DNA of 64,000 nucleotides from Adiantum capillus-veneris (taxonomy: Eukaryota; Streptophyta; Polypodiopsida; Polypodiales; Pteridaceae), in NCBI GenBank assembly GCA_014529385.2, contig CM043969.1, forward strand, positions 23,376,446-23,440,445, in the 5' to 3' direction. This document shows, piece after piece, positions 22,931 through 35,524 of this stretch. The stretch's first letter is position 1. The number at the start of each line of letters is the position of its first letter. Below the pieces are notes generated by a model. The model saw only the letters and a program-made list of their open reading frames with translations, had not been told where the DNA came from and searched no databases. The position numbers were made by a program, and so were the translations under genes.

Positions 22931-23561
22931 GAACCCGGACAGCCTCCGGTTTGTGTCAATTGGTCTTCAAGCTGCATCTGCTATAAACACCTTAAGCTAC
23001 TTGTCATCAAGCTCACATAACTCGTAAGTACATGTAAAACAAAATAAGGATTAAATCATATCATCAATAGTCTAGCTCAATTATCTGGTAGCTGTCCCAT
23101 CACAAATCTTTGAACCGTAGTGGTCGTAGCTCCAAAGCACTCAATTATGAAAAATCTGTTTAGTGAACCCCACCAGACTCAAGTGCTCTAGTTAATTATG
23201 CACACAGCCTAACCATCAGGTTCGCTTTAGGGAACCTTGTGAAGCTCAAGTATGCCTTAATCTATCTACACACGGAATGGCCATCAAGTCCTTCACTTCA
23301 AGTTCTGGTAGCATAACCAACTCAAAAGATATAAAGATACTTTGTCAATTGTCCAAAGATGTCAGCTGGAAGCTAGCCATGCAAGCTTATTGATTTCATA
23401 ACCAGAAACTCATCTCTTCATAGCATAAATCCGGAAAAAAATCTAGTGCCAAGTAACCTGCTACAAGAAATTAATTGATATCCTTGAATCTGCTAGTTGC
23501 ACTTTAGTAGTCCCCCAGGATCAAATGGGATAATAAGAAATTTCCCCAATAGTGGAGCATC
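22931..23561. other. TRG untranslated stretch
   Basis: Lies between the end of the TRG ORF and the purine tract. No ORF, RNA gene or repeat was recognised. Confidence 0.6.
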
Positions 23562-25312
23562 CTAATATCCACATGAGCATACATTTTTTGTATCAATCAA
23601 ATTTAAGCATTTCTGATGTAGGTGTATTATTCTTGGATCAAACAGAAAGAAACCACGATGTATACCCAAAAATACCCATCCACATTGAACCTGCTTTTGA
23701 AGATCTTTCAAATCTCTTGGTTCAAATACCATTAAGATCACATAGCATTGATGGGCTCCACAATATACTAGAGCTTCACCTGAGGCATAGTGCAACACCC
23801 ACATCCCATAAACTCTTGGAAACTTAATCTCGTTACTAGTAATCCTTAAAGAGCATTGACTCCCTCTTTTACTGGTTGCCAAACCATCACTGACATAAAC
23901 TTTTTTTTTTTTTAAAGCATCCAAATCCTACCATAATTGGCATACTGTCCAAGGAAATAAAGAAACCTGTACACCTTTTTCAGTTCCCATGGTGATGTAG
24001 CATCATCACCCCCTCTAGCTTTATAGCCATCATGAAGGACCTTGGAACAATTTGGACCTATATCAACAAAGAAATCTTTACTTGGGATTCGAGCTTGATC
24101 ATATAAAATAGCTTTATCCTGTAAATCTTCATCCATAGAAACCTTGGGAAAATCACCCTTAGAAGTCTCAATATTCATCAAAACTTAAGGAGTTAGCTCC
24201 CCATGCAGCCCATGTATAAGCATAGATGTAAAATTCATGTCAATATCCTGTTCACAATCAGCATAATCTAGGCAATCTTCAAACTCATCAATATGATCCT
24301 TTTCTTCCTTATCTGCATCTGTGATACTTAGCAATCCATCATAACACTAAGGAAGTTCATCAGCTCGCACCCCCTCTAAAGGGATACCCTCAAGCATATC
24401 CTGTGTCGGCTCATCAACCTGCTGTACTTTTTCAGGTATTGTGTATATAATAGCTTTATTGATGCAATCATCTGCAGTAATCCTGTTGTTCTACTTAGCT
24501 ATAGTGCCGATAGACCCATTAGGAGCCTGTAGTGGCTCATCTTCTTGATAGTTTTTTTGAGAACATCCCATGCCAAGGTTAGTAGCTTGTAAAACATTTG
24601 TCGCACAATCTAGCTCGTCACTAGAACCATTATCGGAGGTAATTTCCATGCGAGAAATATTTGAAAAAAAATCATATATTTCTATTTTAGCATTAAAGAC
24701 ATTGTTTACCTTTACTAGGTTCCTCAAAATATGGTCCTTTGAAGTTGAATCTGCTACTTCCAAAGCTGTATTTGCCTTGGCTTTACTCCTTGCAGAAATA
24801 TGTTCCCAAAATTGATTGTAATTAAGGAACTGCATCTAACCCCCTTCTTCTATATAGAAAACAATCTGTCTTTGTTCAGTAATCTCCTTCATTGCGAACT
24901 CGATAATCCTTGAGCTTTCATGAACAAACTCATTTGCAAAATAGTTCCACTGTGTGGGATACGTTTCTGCAAGTTCTCAAACCTTATCTTTAAATTCTGA
25001 GGTTACAACTTCTTCAAAAGCCAAAATCATCTGATCTTCTAGAATTCCTCGGCTCTTCATCTCTGCTTTATAGCATGCAAGGAGTCCATCTGGATCATGG
25101 CCTTGAAAAATACCACACTGTTCATGTACGGCATCAAGTGCCATCTCTACTACATCATCAATCTGCTTTTTCATCTTCATGACTTTCACTTCTTGCAAAC
25201 ATCCTTGAACAAGTCCCAATATTTTTGGCATATCTGCAACTGCTAGATTTTTATCAAATCTACTGGAATTGAAATCTTCAAGAAATTACATCAACTCTTC
25301 TCGCATCTCCAT
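23562..25312 (-). pseudogene. TRG gag-like ORF with unknown C-terminal region
   Basis: Read from ATG at 25312, one frame of about 580 codons runs to 23562, broken by five or more TAA/TAG/TGA codons and a slip in a run of T at 23901-23912. The N-terminal third resembles Gy1 Gag: FQGHDPDGLLACYKAEMKSR and ILEDQMILAFEEVV pair with FNGKDVTKYLREYVKEME and VLEGEMIQSFELVV. After it come an acidic middle (EEKDHIDEFEDCLDYADCE) and a C-terminal part (SPWELKKVYRFLYFLGQY, FPRVYGMWVLHYASGEAL, DLKDLQKQVQCGWVFLG) that I do not recognise. No protease, RT or integrase motif is present. Confidence 0.65.
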
Positions 25313-25335
25313 CTTTACCTCCTACCCCGGCTTGT

Positions 25336-25353
25336 TTCGCGTCGGGTTCACCA
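25336..25353 (-). other. TRG primer-binding-site candidate
   Basis: Minus strand TGGTGAACCCGACGCGAA, four bases inside the LTR start; identical to the Gy1 site. Confidence 0.7.
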
Positions 25354-25357
25354 AGAA

Positions 25358-26195
25358 TGTGGGGGGATTTGTGTTCGAAAGGTGAGCCAAGAAGGTGCGG
25401 ATCCTTTGGCTCTGAGAGGTGTGTGGAAGAGAGTTGCACCAAACACAATTAATGTAGACAAAGCTTAAAAGTGACAACTTGAACACGATTCTCAAGCTTG
25501 ATTACCCAAAACGGACAATTAACAGTACCGATGTTTAATCAAATGATAATGGAGGAGTTCATGATCCTTACATGGTTTAACCTACCTTAATCCAAGTGCT
25601 AATTTAGAAAATCAAACTTCAATGATGATGATAATGTCCAATCCGATGGTAACAGTTATTAATTGGACTGTCAAGCTTGTTTTGACAAAGTTCCTCTCCT
25701 TCTTTGTTCTTCCTCTGCTGCTTCAAGGTCGAGAAAGAGAAGTTGATATTCTCTTTGGCTATGGATATGGGAGCTTAGATTTGAGTGGGCTTAGCAGGCT
25801 TAGGCTATGGAGTTTAGCTTCGGCTTCAAATGGGCTTAGGAGGATTTGATTAAGAAGTTGGCTTATGAGGGCTTACAATGGAATTCGAAAGGCTAGGGAG
25901 GCTTAGCTTAGGATTAGATTAGTTTAGAGTGGCTTTGGAGTTTAGACTAGAGCTGGCTTAGGATTATGACGGGTGAAGGAAGGTTTGGATTAGACTTGCA
26001 TGCTTAGATTAGAGCTGGCTTAGGAGTTTAGCTTAGGATTATGACGGGTGAAGGAAGGTTTGGAATAGACTTGCACGCTTAGGATAGGATTCGAATGGCC
26101 ATGGAGGCTTAACTTCGGATTACCATGGTTATGGAGTCTTGGATTAAGACACTTACTAAAGATTTGATTAAACAGCTCAAGGGTTATGACCTTCC

Positions 26196-26236
<41 letters not shown>

Positions 26237-27051
26237 GAGAGAAGAAGCATTATGAGGCCTCATCCCCCCTTTTTAATACAAGCGGGCTTGGGAGTTTGCA
26301 TGGGAAACTGCTTTTACTATTTTCGGCCAACCCCAATAACGATATCGCTAATGGGCAGCACCCCTTGGTGACATGGCATGGCCGAGTTTGACATGCAAAA
26401 AAATTGCCGAGGATGGTACCAAACGGGGCGCCATGGCCTGGTGAGCAATTCTCGTCACTTCAGTGGCATCGTTCGAGCGGTCCTCTACTTCTCGCGAGCT
26501 CCATCTTCTCCCTTGCACCCTCGCTGGGCTGCCGTCCTTGCTGGCTTCCTTTCCATTCACACTCTAAAGACCCATTTTTGGGCTAGTGGCCATAATCTTT
26601 TTGTTTTAGTGGGCGGTCATCCCCCTTGGTGATTGGGTGGTCGGCCCCTTTAGGAGACCACATTTGGCATACATATCGGGCAAAGCATCACATGTAGCAT
26701 GTACATGGGACAAGCACTGCTGCTCCTTTGTTTCTAATGACCATCATTGCTAGTGGAGACGACCTTCGGTTGCCACCATACTTGGCATATTATCGACCAA
26801 GGTATTTCCATGATAAACCCTTCGAAGCTCATCGAGATGTTAATGTATTTTCATGAAGGCATCACATTTGGTTATTACATCATCCAAGGCATAGCATTCA
26901 GCTGTGAAAGCTCATATAGTTAGTATAAATGAATTTGAACTTCCATTAACCGGCCATGGTATACAATTCAACTGAAGCACTAGCTATCAATGCACTATAA
27001 GAGATGAGATTTTGAACATGATACCATTTTCTAGAACCTGGCTGAAGCTCA
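25358..27051 (-). repeat. TRG 5' LTR, first part
   Basis: Starts TGTGGGGGG after the primer site. 25780-26110 is a low-complexity tract of repeated 'ggcttaggatta' and 'gagtttagctt' phrases. 26815-27051 matches the left LTR. The match breaks at GCTCAA/ctagaatgc and resumes at 35525. Its first 1450 bases have no partner in the window because the left copy is hidden beyond Gy2. Confidence 0.8.
26197..26234. repeat. Poly-C run of 38 bases
   Basis: An uninterrupted C run within the TRG LTR. Apparent proline- or glycine-rich ORFs across it are artefacts. Confidence 0.95.
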
Positions 27052-27659
27052 ACTAGAATGCTTCATTAGCCGCATTTGTATTGAGTTGAAGTGGGTCCAA
27101 GGGTAAGACAAAACAAGAACTTAGAAGAGAAATGCTAAGAGAGAGAGAAAGAGAGAGAGCTTGTGCTTTGTTTTCCACAAATCCTATTACCTTGAGTTAA
27201 CATAATCCTATTTTGACAACGCGATGATCTTCATGTCTCAATGTTGATATGTCTAAATATGTTTTTAGATTTTAGATTGTATCAATTCTTTGAGTCAATC
27301 TCACTCTATTACCTTGCAAAAACCACAAAGAGGGTTCGAGTTTTGTCAAGATCAATGTTTGTAATCATAGAAGATGTCAATGTTATTAATTGTTTTGTTG
27401 TTCTATTTTTATGTTCCAAAAAAAAAATGCATGCAAGTCTCTTTGCATGGGAGAGTTTGCACAATCCTCCCCAATTTTTATAATACGAGGGAACGTGCCA
27501 TTCCCACAACAGCGTGCAATTTTCAGGGCATTCATTAACTGCGTTCTCAGTGTCAAAAATCAAAAAATGGTAATGCTTACTCACCGTGCATTTATCATCG
27601 ATGCACACAGATTACATTTAACCTTTTGTATCATTGCAATGCTATGAACAAACATGATA

Positions 27660-30600
27660 GTTGAGGTGTAGTGGAAGCTCCTCGAGTGCTTTTAGTGCGT
27701 TCTAAAGAGCACCATATGTGATGTCCACATAGTCCTAGGCAAAGCCAAGCACAACTTCTTTTATGTATCGCTCATTAGCCTTGCTCTTGTTGCACACATG
27801 CCATAGTGAGTGCATTCTCCTTGTCCACACTGTAGATAGAAAGATGAAAATAGCCTAGAGATTTTTGGGGTTGCTCTTGCAGTGTGTGTCCCACTATCTA
27901 TGCATTGATGAAAGAGGCGCCATTCCCATCATTTAATGCATTCGACAAGCAACATTTCGGGCAAAATGGTCATGAAGAACATGAATTTCAGAGCTTCCTC
28001 ACATGCCCTTGCTTGGCATAATTGGATATAAAAGCACTCCAAGAGACTTTGGCTGGTGAGAAATCGTCACCTTCTTAAGCACAACACATGTGTCAACCGA
28101 CCAAAATTGTGTGAAACGCAACATCTTCTTTCAACAGCCTCTGAACAACAATAAAAAAGTTCTTTTTTGTGCCTGTATCAGCCACTTTCCATCTCTTTTC
28201 GAGATCAATTTTCATAGAGCCACATGCCTGCAAGATGCACACATAGGTGATAGCGTCTGGAGAAAGGCGCTTTCTTTGCATGTGCTAAAAAAGGCCCAGA
28301 CCTTGCTGGCCTGGCCATTGTTGGGCATACCCTGCAATCAGTGCGTTCCAAAAGATGACATCCCACACAGGAGCACCACATCTGGCATACATATCAACCA
28401 AGGCATTGCCAAGCATCGAAATTGGTTGCAATAGCCCCTTACTAACAATATCAGAGTTTTCCAAGCACGACAACTTTTTGCTGAAGTGTTCCACAATTGG
28501 CGTACATTACCGCAGTCAATGAACTCAAAGAGATGGCATTCGGGACATGAAGCTCCTCAAGCACGTTTTGTGCTTTCTAAAGTGCACCACATTCAGCATA
28601 CGTATCGAAGAAGCGATTGCCAAGCACGACAATTATGAAAACGCCCTAGTGAAAGTGCCCCACATTTGGCATACGTATCGACAAAGGCAGTGCCAAGCAC
28701 GCCATCTCTTTTAGAGAGCCTCTTGCATACAGCCACATGCCTGCAAGATGTACACGTAGGTGATAGCATCTGGAGAAGACCCTCGCTTCGCACCTGTTGT
28801 AAACAGGTGTTGTAAACAACCAAGATTCCTGGCCTGACCTGTGTCGCGCATATCTTGCAATCAGTGCATTTCAAAAGATGACATCCCACACAAGAGTACC
28901 ACATTTGGCGTACATATGAACCAAGGCATTTCTAGGCACAACAGTTTTCTGCAGCAACCCATGACTAACTACATCAGAGTGAATTTTTAAGCCCATATTG
29001 GCATCTTGCGTACAGACACATGCCTTGTAGATGAACACATATGTGATTGCATTTGGAGAGAGGCCCTCGTTTTGGATCCGATGAAAACAGCCGAGAGATT
29101 TCTGTCCCTGCTCCTGTTGCACGTATCTTGCAATCATTGCACTCCAAGAGACGATATTGGGAATAGGAAGCTCCTCAAGCTCGTTTTGTGCTTTCTGAAG
29201 TGCACCACATTTACCATATGTATCAATGAAGGTATTGCCAAGAACGAAAATTTTTATGAACAACCCTTGCTGAAGTGTCCCACATTTGGCATACATATCG
29301 ATCGAGGCATTGCCAAGCACGCCATCTCTTTTTGAGAGCAATTTGCATAGAGCCAGATGCCTGCAAGATGCACACGTAGGTGATAGAGTCTGGAGAAACT
29401 TGAAAGGCCCTCGCTTTGCACCTACTGGAAACAGCCCAGAGCTTGCCGGCCTGCTGTTGTTGGGCATATCCTGCAATCTGTATGTTCCAGAAGACGACAT
29501 CCTGCACAAGAGCACCACATCTGGCATAGATCTCGACCAAGGCATTGCCAAGCATGTTAATTTTCTTCAACATCCCCTTACTACCAATATCGGAGTGAAT
29601 TTTAAATCCCACAACGTCTTGTGTGCCTTCAAGATGCACACTTATGTGATTGCATATAGAGAGAGACCCTCCCTCTGCATCTGCTGAAAATATCTGAGAG
29701 CTTTCTGGCGTTGCTCCTGTTGTGCGTATCTAGCAATCAATGCACTCCAAGAGACGACATTTGGGATAGGAAGATCCACAACCACGTTTTGTGCTTTCTG
29801 AAGTGCACCACATTTGGCATATGTCTCGACCAAGGCATTTCCAAGAATGGCAAAGTTTTGCAACAGCCCCTGACTAACAATATCAGAGTGAATTTATAAG
29901 CGCATGTCGGCATCTTGCATACAACAAACATGCCTACAAGATGCACGCTTATGTGATTGCATCTAAGAGAGGCCCTCCTTTTGCATCCGTTGAAAACAAC
30001 CAAGAGCTTTCTGGCCCTGCTCCTGTTGTGTGTATCCTGCAATCAATACACTCCAAGAGACGGCACTCGGGACAGGAAGCTCCTCAAGCACGTTTTGGGA
30101 GTATTCTACAGACAACACATTTCAAGTGAAGAGCATGCCTATAAAGACATTTCATGTTTCCATGATGGCACCACATTTGACATACATATGGACCAATGCA
30201 TTGCCAAGCAGCGCCGGTTGATTGAATTCTCTTACCCATATGAAAGTCTTGCATAAGAACATATCCCAAGCACGATAATTTTTTGAAACAGCCGTATCTG
30301 AAGTGCCCCACAGTTGGCGTACATTCCCGCAATCAATGCGCTGCAGGAGACGGCATTCGGGAGTAGAAGCTTCGCAAGTACGTTTTGTGCTTTCTGAAGT
30401 GAAATACATTCAGCATACATATACGTATCAACCAAGGCATTTCCAAGCAAGACAACTTTTTAAAAAATCCCTAGCTGAAGTGTCCCACATTTGGCATACA
30501 TATCAATGAAGGCAGTGCCAAGCATGCCATCTCTTTCACAGAGCATGTTGCATCGAGCCACATGCCTGCAATATGCATACGTAGGTGATAGCATCTGGAG

Positions 30601-33060
30601 AAAGGCCCTCGCTTCGCGAATGCACCTGTTCAAAACAACCCATAGCTTCCTGTCCCGGTCGTTGTTGGACATATCCTGCAATCAGTGCATTCCAAAAGAC
30701 CACATCCTTCACAGGAGCACCACATTTGATGTACATATCAAGCAAGGCATTGCCAGGTCCGGCAGGTTTCTACTGCAACCCCTGACTAACAATATCAGAA
30801 CAAATTTTTAAGCCCATAATGGCATCTTGCGTACACACATGTGGCTTCAAGATGCGCGCGTATGTGATTGCTTTTGGAGAGAGGCCCTCACTTCGGATCC
30901 TCTGAAAACAACAGAGAGATTTCTGGCCCGGGCTCCTGATGCGCTTATCCCGCAATCAATGTATTGGGGTAAGAAGATCCTCAAGCTCGTTTTGTGCTTT
31001 CTGAAGTGCACCACATTCAGCATATGTATCAACCAAGGCATTCCCAAGCACGACAAGTTTTATGAACAACCCTTGGTGAAGTGTCATACATATTGACCAA
31101 GGCAGTGCCAAGCACACCATCTCTTTTCGAGAGCAATTTTCATAGAGCGACATGCATGCAAGATGCACACATAGGTGACAGCGTCTGGAGAAAGGCCTTC
31201 ACTTTGCACCTGCTAAAACCAGTCCAGAGCTTGCTGGTCGGGGGTCGTTGTTGGGCATATCCAGCAATCAATGCGTTCCAAAAGACGACATCCCGCACTA
31301 GAGCACCACATCTGGCATACATGTCGACCAAGGCATTGCCAAGCATTGCAATTTTTTGCAACAACCCCTTACTTACAATATCAGAGTGAATTTTTAAGCC
31401 CAAACCAGCGTCTTGTGTGCTTTCAAGATGCACGCGTATGTGATTGCATCTAGAGAGAGGCCCTCGCTCTGCATCCGCTGAAAACAGCTGCTCGAAACAA
31501 ACATGATACTGGAGGAAACAGAGGGTCTCTCTCCACATGCAACCGTTTACGCTTGTGTTAAAGTCTCTTTCATCCTACAATCAAAGCGCTACAAGAGACA
31601 TCCCAAAAAGGATGCCTTACGTGCTTTGGTGAGGGCACCACATTCGGCATACATATCGAGCATAGATATCCTAGAGACGATATTCTGGACATGAAGCTCC
31701 TCAAGCTCTTTTTGTTCTTTCTCAAGCGCACCACGTTTGGTATATACATCGACCAAGACAATGCCAAGCATGGCATCTTTATTCAACAGCCTCTGACTCA
31801 CAATATAATTGTGAAGTTTTGTGCCCATATCAACATCTTGCATAGGGCCACATGCCTTCAAGATACATGCATAGGTGATTGCATCTGGAGAAAGGCCCTT
31901 GCTTGATCACATCTGCTGAAAACAAACTAGAGCTTTCTCTTGTGTAGAAAATCCTGCAAGCACTACATTCCAAGAGTCCACACTCTTGATAGGAAGCTGA
32001 AAACATCCTAGAGCTTTCTGGCCCTGCTCCTGTTGTGCGTATCCCGTGACCAGTGCATTCCAAGAGACATCATTCTAAGTGATCCTTACATGGGGATATA
32101 GAGAGAGCTTGCTTTGCATCCGCTGAAAAAAGCCTAGAGCTTTTTGGTCTTGCTCTTGTTGCGCACATCCCGCAATCATTGCAATCCAAGAGACGACATT
32201 CCGGATAGGAAGCAGCTCCTCAAGAAATTTTTGTGCTTTCTCAAGTGCACCACATGTGGCATACATATCGACCAAGACAATGCTAAGTATGACATCTTTT
32301 TTAAACAGCCTCTGACTTACAATATACCGGTGATGCTTACAAGATATTTTATCCACCCCGCAAAGATAATCACGGAAAGGATACCCATTGAGAACTTTTT
32401 GTGCTTTTGTGAGTGTCTCACATTTGACATACATATTCGATCAAAGCACCGCCAAGCACACAATCTCATCATGAATTCTCTTTGAGTTGTTGTTGCCCTA
32501 CTACTGGGTCGAGACGTGTCTCACTTCAAGGAGTTGCACTCTGCAACAAAGAGCTGCTTAGATTCGAGGAGCTGCTTAGCACTACATTCCAAGAGTCCAC
32601 ACTCTTGATAGGAAGCTGAAAATAGCCTAGAGCTTTTTGGCCCTGCTCCTGCTGTGCGTGTCTTGTGACCAGTGAATTCCAAGAGACATCATTCCAAGTG
32701 ATCCTTACATGGGGATATAGAGAGAGCTTGCTTTGCATCCGCTGAAACCAACGTATAGATTTTTGATCCTGCTCTTGTTGCGCACATCCCGCAATCATTG
32801 TAATCCAAGAGACAACATTCCAGACAGGAAGTAGCTCCTCAAGCACTCTTTGTGCTTTCTCAAGCGAACCACATGTGGCATACATATCGACCAAGACAGT
32901 GCCAAGTATGATATCTTTTTTAAACAGCCTCTGACTTACAATGTACCGGTGATGCTTACAAGATATTTTATCCACCTCGCAAAGATAATCACGAAAAGGA
33001 TACCCATCAAGAACTTTTCGTGCTTTCGTGAGAGTCTGACATTTGACATACATATTTGAT
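27660..33060 (-). pseudogene. Decayed PLS-class PPR array
   Basis: Minus-strand reading frames repeatedly give PPR motif pieces: GNALVDMYARCGALV, DVVFWNALIAGYAQQ, GLSPDAITYVCILQACGSM and KIHSDIVSKGLLQK. The segment encoding the AITY step occurs at least eleven times (near 28250, 28760, 29050, 29385, 29650, 29955, 30590, 30865, 31175, 31440, 31880), at a common spacing of 265-335 bases, one P-L-S triplet. Frames change often and no continuous ORF exceeds 226 codons. Intact relatives bind organelle RNA. No DYW or E domain is seen. Confidence 0.85.
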
Positions 33061-33240
33061 CAAAGCACAACCGAGCACACAATCTCATCATGAATTCTCT
33101 CACATTTGACATACATATTGGATCAAAGCATCACCGATCACGCAATCTCATCATGAATTCTCTTTGAGTTGTTGCTGCCCTACTCCTGGGTCGAGCCATG
33201 CCTCAATTTAGGGAGTTGCACTCTACAACAGAGAGCTGCT
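31961..33240 (-). repeat. 619-bp tandem duplication inside the PPR array
   Basis: 31961-32579 and 32580-33240 start with the same 'cactacattccaagagtcc' and stay similar throughout, including the non-PPR tail 'gggtcgag' to 'gagctgcttag'. The second copy has an extra partial repeat near 33061-33120. Confidence 0.85.
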
Positions 33241-33249
33241 TAGCACCAT

Positions 33250-33842
33250 TTTGAGTACAAGGACCATCGCACGTGAGCCGTGACGCAGGCTGAGACTAGA
33301 TAAAAGACTAGACAGGGTGGAGGTAGTCGTAGGCAAATAGAGACAGAGGACCCTCGATTTGCACTTGGATCATTGCTCGGAGCCGCATGCCTTCAAGATG
33401 CCTGTGTAGGTGACTCCTCGCTTTTTTTGGCCTGCGTTAAAAACAGCTTGCGAATCTATACTAAGGATAAAGGGGGAGGGAATTCCGGTTCCCCCCCTTG
33501 CCATGCGTCAGAACCTGCTTCAACCGGCGGGTGTGGCCTGCAGCTCCGGGAGCACAGTGACACAGAGAGAGATAGAGAGAGACAGAGAGAGGCGGCTTCG
33601 CCGCTCGCTATCCTACTCGCTCAAATAAAACATATGGAGTTACTTTTTATGATACTCTAAGAATATTCCACCCCCCAAATCCACGTCGGCAGGTCTTTTG
33701 TCTACTCTCATTCTCAGTTCTCACCACTCTGTGTCGCACTGACTGCGTTCTCTCTCTCTCTCTCTCTCTTTTCTGCAAAGGCGAGTTGTGTGTTGCCTCC
33801 CGTGCCTTACACGCTCCCCTGGCTGGCAGTCTTCGCATGAGC

Positions 33843-33893
<51 letters not shown>

Positions 33894-33931
33894 CCCTACA
33901 GACTGTAGCGCATGATCAAATGGGTGAGGAG

Positions 33932-33977
<46 letters not shown>

Positions 33978-34515
33978 ACTGTATGGCTGCAACTCTTCGA
34001 ATGCAGAGGGGAGAGAGAGATGCCTCTGCCCCACAAATTGCCTTCTCTAGGGTAAAACCCCCAACTTAAGGCCACCTAAGAGAGGGAGCTTAGATCTCCG
34101 ATCTCCGAGCTCAATTATAACCAGTCAGCAGCTCATTTGATTCGCTTCGTGGAGAGCTTTACGAAAAAATTGATCTCAACTTTTTTGATGATCGGAGCCA
34201 AAAGTTATAAATCCATTTATGCATTCCTGTGTAACAAAAATGGGTGTGAAAAAGAAGACACACCAACCCCAAAAGAAAGACATGGGTGTCAACAAGGGTT
34301 AAAGTCATCCATTGCCCAATGAAAAGGTTGCATTTCAAATAAAATGAACGTTGAGCATTCTTTTGAATTGCACAAAGTTGGTTCAGCTTTGTCTTATTAT
34401 TGGAGGTGTCATTGTCTTTTCTTTGGGGGGGGGGGGGGGGGGGGGTTTATTGGCCCCTTTACCCTCTCGCTCACCTTGCCCTCTCACTCACGCTCTCCCC
34501 ACCCCTGGCTCCTCT
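33250..34515. repeat. Microsatellite-rich stretch with (GA)n tracts
   Basis: (GA)n runs lie at about 33846-33891 and 33938-33975, with smaller ones at 33570 and 33751, and a G run of 21 lies at 34425-34445. No gene is supported here. Confidence 0.85.
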
Positions 34516-35088
34516 GCCGGATGCAGTTGACCATGCCTAGTCAACCTTGTGTGCCACTCTCTAGCTCCGTCATCTCCACCTTCAGAGCTTTGATAGTACC
34601 CTCTGCTGCTTGCGCGCTATCCCCATCAGTGGCTCGACTACCACACTTTTCCATCGCCGTCCTTCGTCTCCTCATGCCTTCCAACTGCAACCTCCATCTC
34701 CCACTAATACTACCCTCCACGCCATAACTTGCTGTTGTACGCTGCACGCAATTGGTGGACTGTCGATTGCACCGCATTCAGCCACTAAATAGAGAGAGAG
34801 AGAGAGAGAGAGGGAGAGAGCCGGATGCTGACCATGCCTAGTCAACCTTGTGTGCCACTGTCTAGCTCCATCATCTCCACCTTCGGAGCTTTGACAGTAC
34901 CCTCTATTGCTTGCGCGCTATCCCCATCAGTGGTTCGACTACCACACTTTTCCATCGCCGTCCTTCCTGTCCTCATGCCTTCCAACTGCAACCTCCATCT
35001 CCTACTAACACTACCCTCCACGCCATAACTTGCTGTTGTAGCCCTGCACGCAATTGGTCAGCTGTCGATTGCACCGCATTCAGCCACT

Positions 35089-35092
<4 letters not shown>
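34516..35092. repeat. 304-bp tandem duplication
   Basis: 34516-34819 and 34820-35092 are near copies, both starting gccggatgc and containing 'gtcaaccttgtgtgccact'; (GA)n tracts end each unit. Nothing else is recognised to 35524. Confidence 0.88.
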
Positions 35093-35129
<37 letters not shown>

Positions 35130-35524
35130 TCTAAACCGACAGCAGTGCTCTGCACGCTGTACAACACAGGAGCAGGAAGGAGGTATAGAGAGAGAAGAGA
35201 GAGCTAGCGAGCACAGGATGCCAGAGAGAGAGAGATAGAGAGCACCACCTTTCCAATCGTCTAGTCAGATGGCATGAAACATCTGGCTCCTCAGGAGTCA
35301 TCACATGGGGGAGACAGAGAGAACGGCGGCATGAAAGACAACGACCAAGTCCGCAGCCGATTTTCATTTTTGCCTCGCTTCCAATCAGCTGTAAGAATCA
35401 GGATTTTGTTAAAATCGTCCAGACATATTAGTGTTAATAATATGGATGCACATGTTACAAAATGACAGCCACGTGGATGAACGTGCTTTCATATTTGTGA
35501 TTTCGCCTCCTACGCTAACGAAGC

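Larger units (their letters stand above)
27052..35524. mobile_element. 8.5 kb insert in TRG LTR carrying PPR remnants
   Basis: The TRG LTR homology stops at 27051 and resumes at 35525, so this block arrived after TRG. It holds about 600 bp of AT-rich sequence without genes (27052-27659), a decayed PPR array (27660-33060) and a microsatellite-rich tail (33250-35524). The tips GCTTCATTAGC and GCTAACGAAGC are inverted with one mismatch over 11 bases, which hints at a DNA element that captured gene sequence. No transposase and no clear target duplication were found. Confidence 0.6.

Noticed and set aside
26125-26391. Proline-rich and glycine-rich ORFs across the C run
   Set aside because: They are translations of a 38-base homopolymer.
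28250-31880. CRISPR-like regular repeats
   Set aside because: The 300-base period is protein-coding PPR triplets, not short direct repeats with spacers.
33788-34069. Arg-Glu repeat ORFs and their reverse-frame Ser-Leu partners
   Set aside because: Products of (GA)n microsatellites.
27058-35524. Clean Mutator-type ends for the PPR insert
   Set aside because: Only 11 bases are inverted, with one mismatch, and no 9-bp target duplication can be read at the edges. Kept only as a hint.
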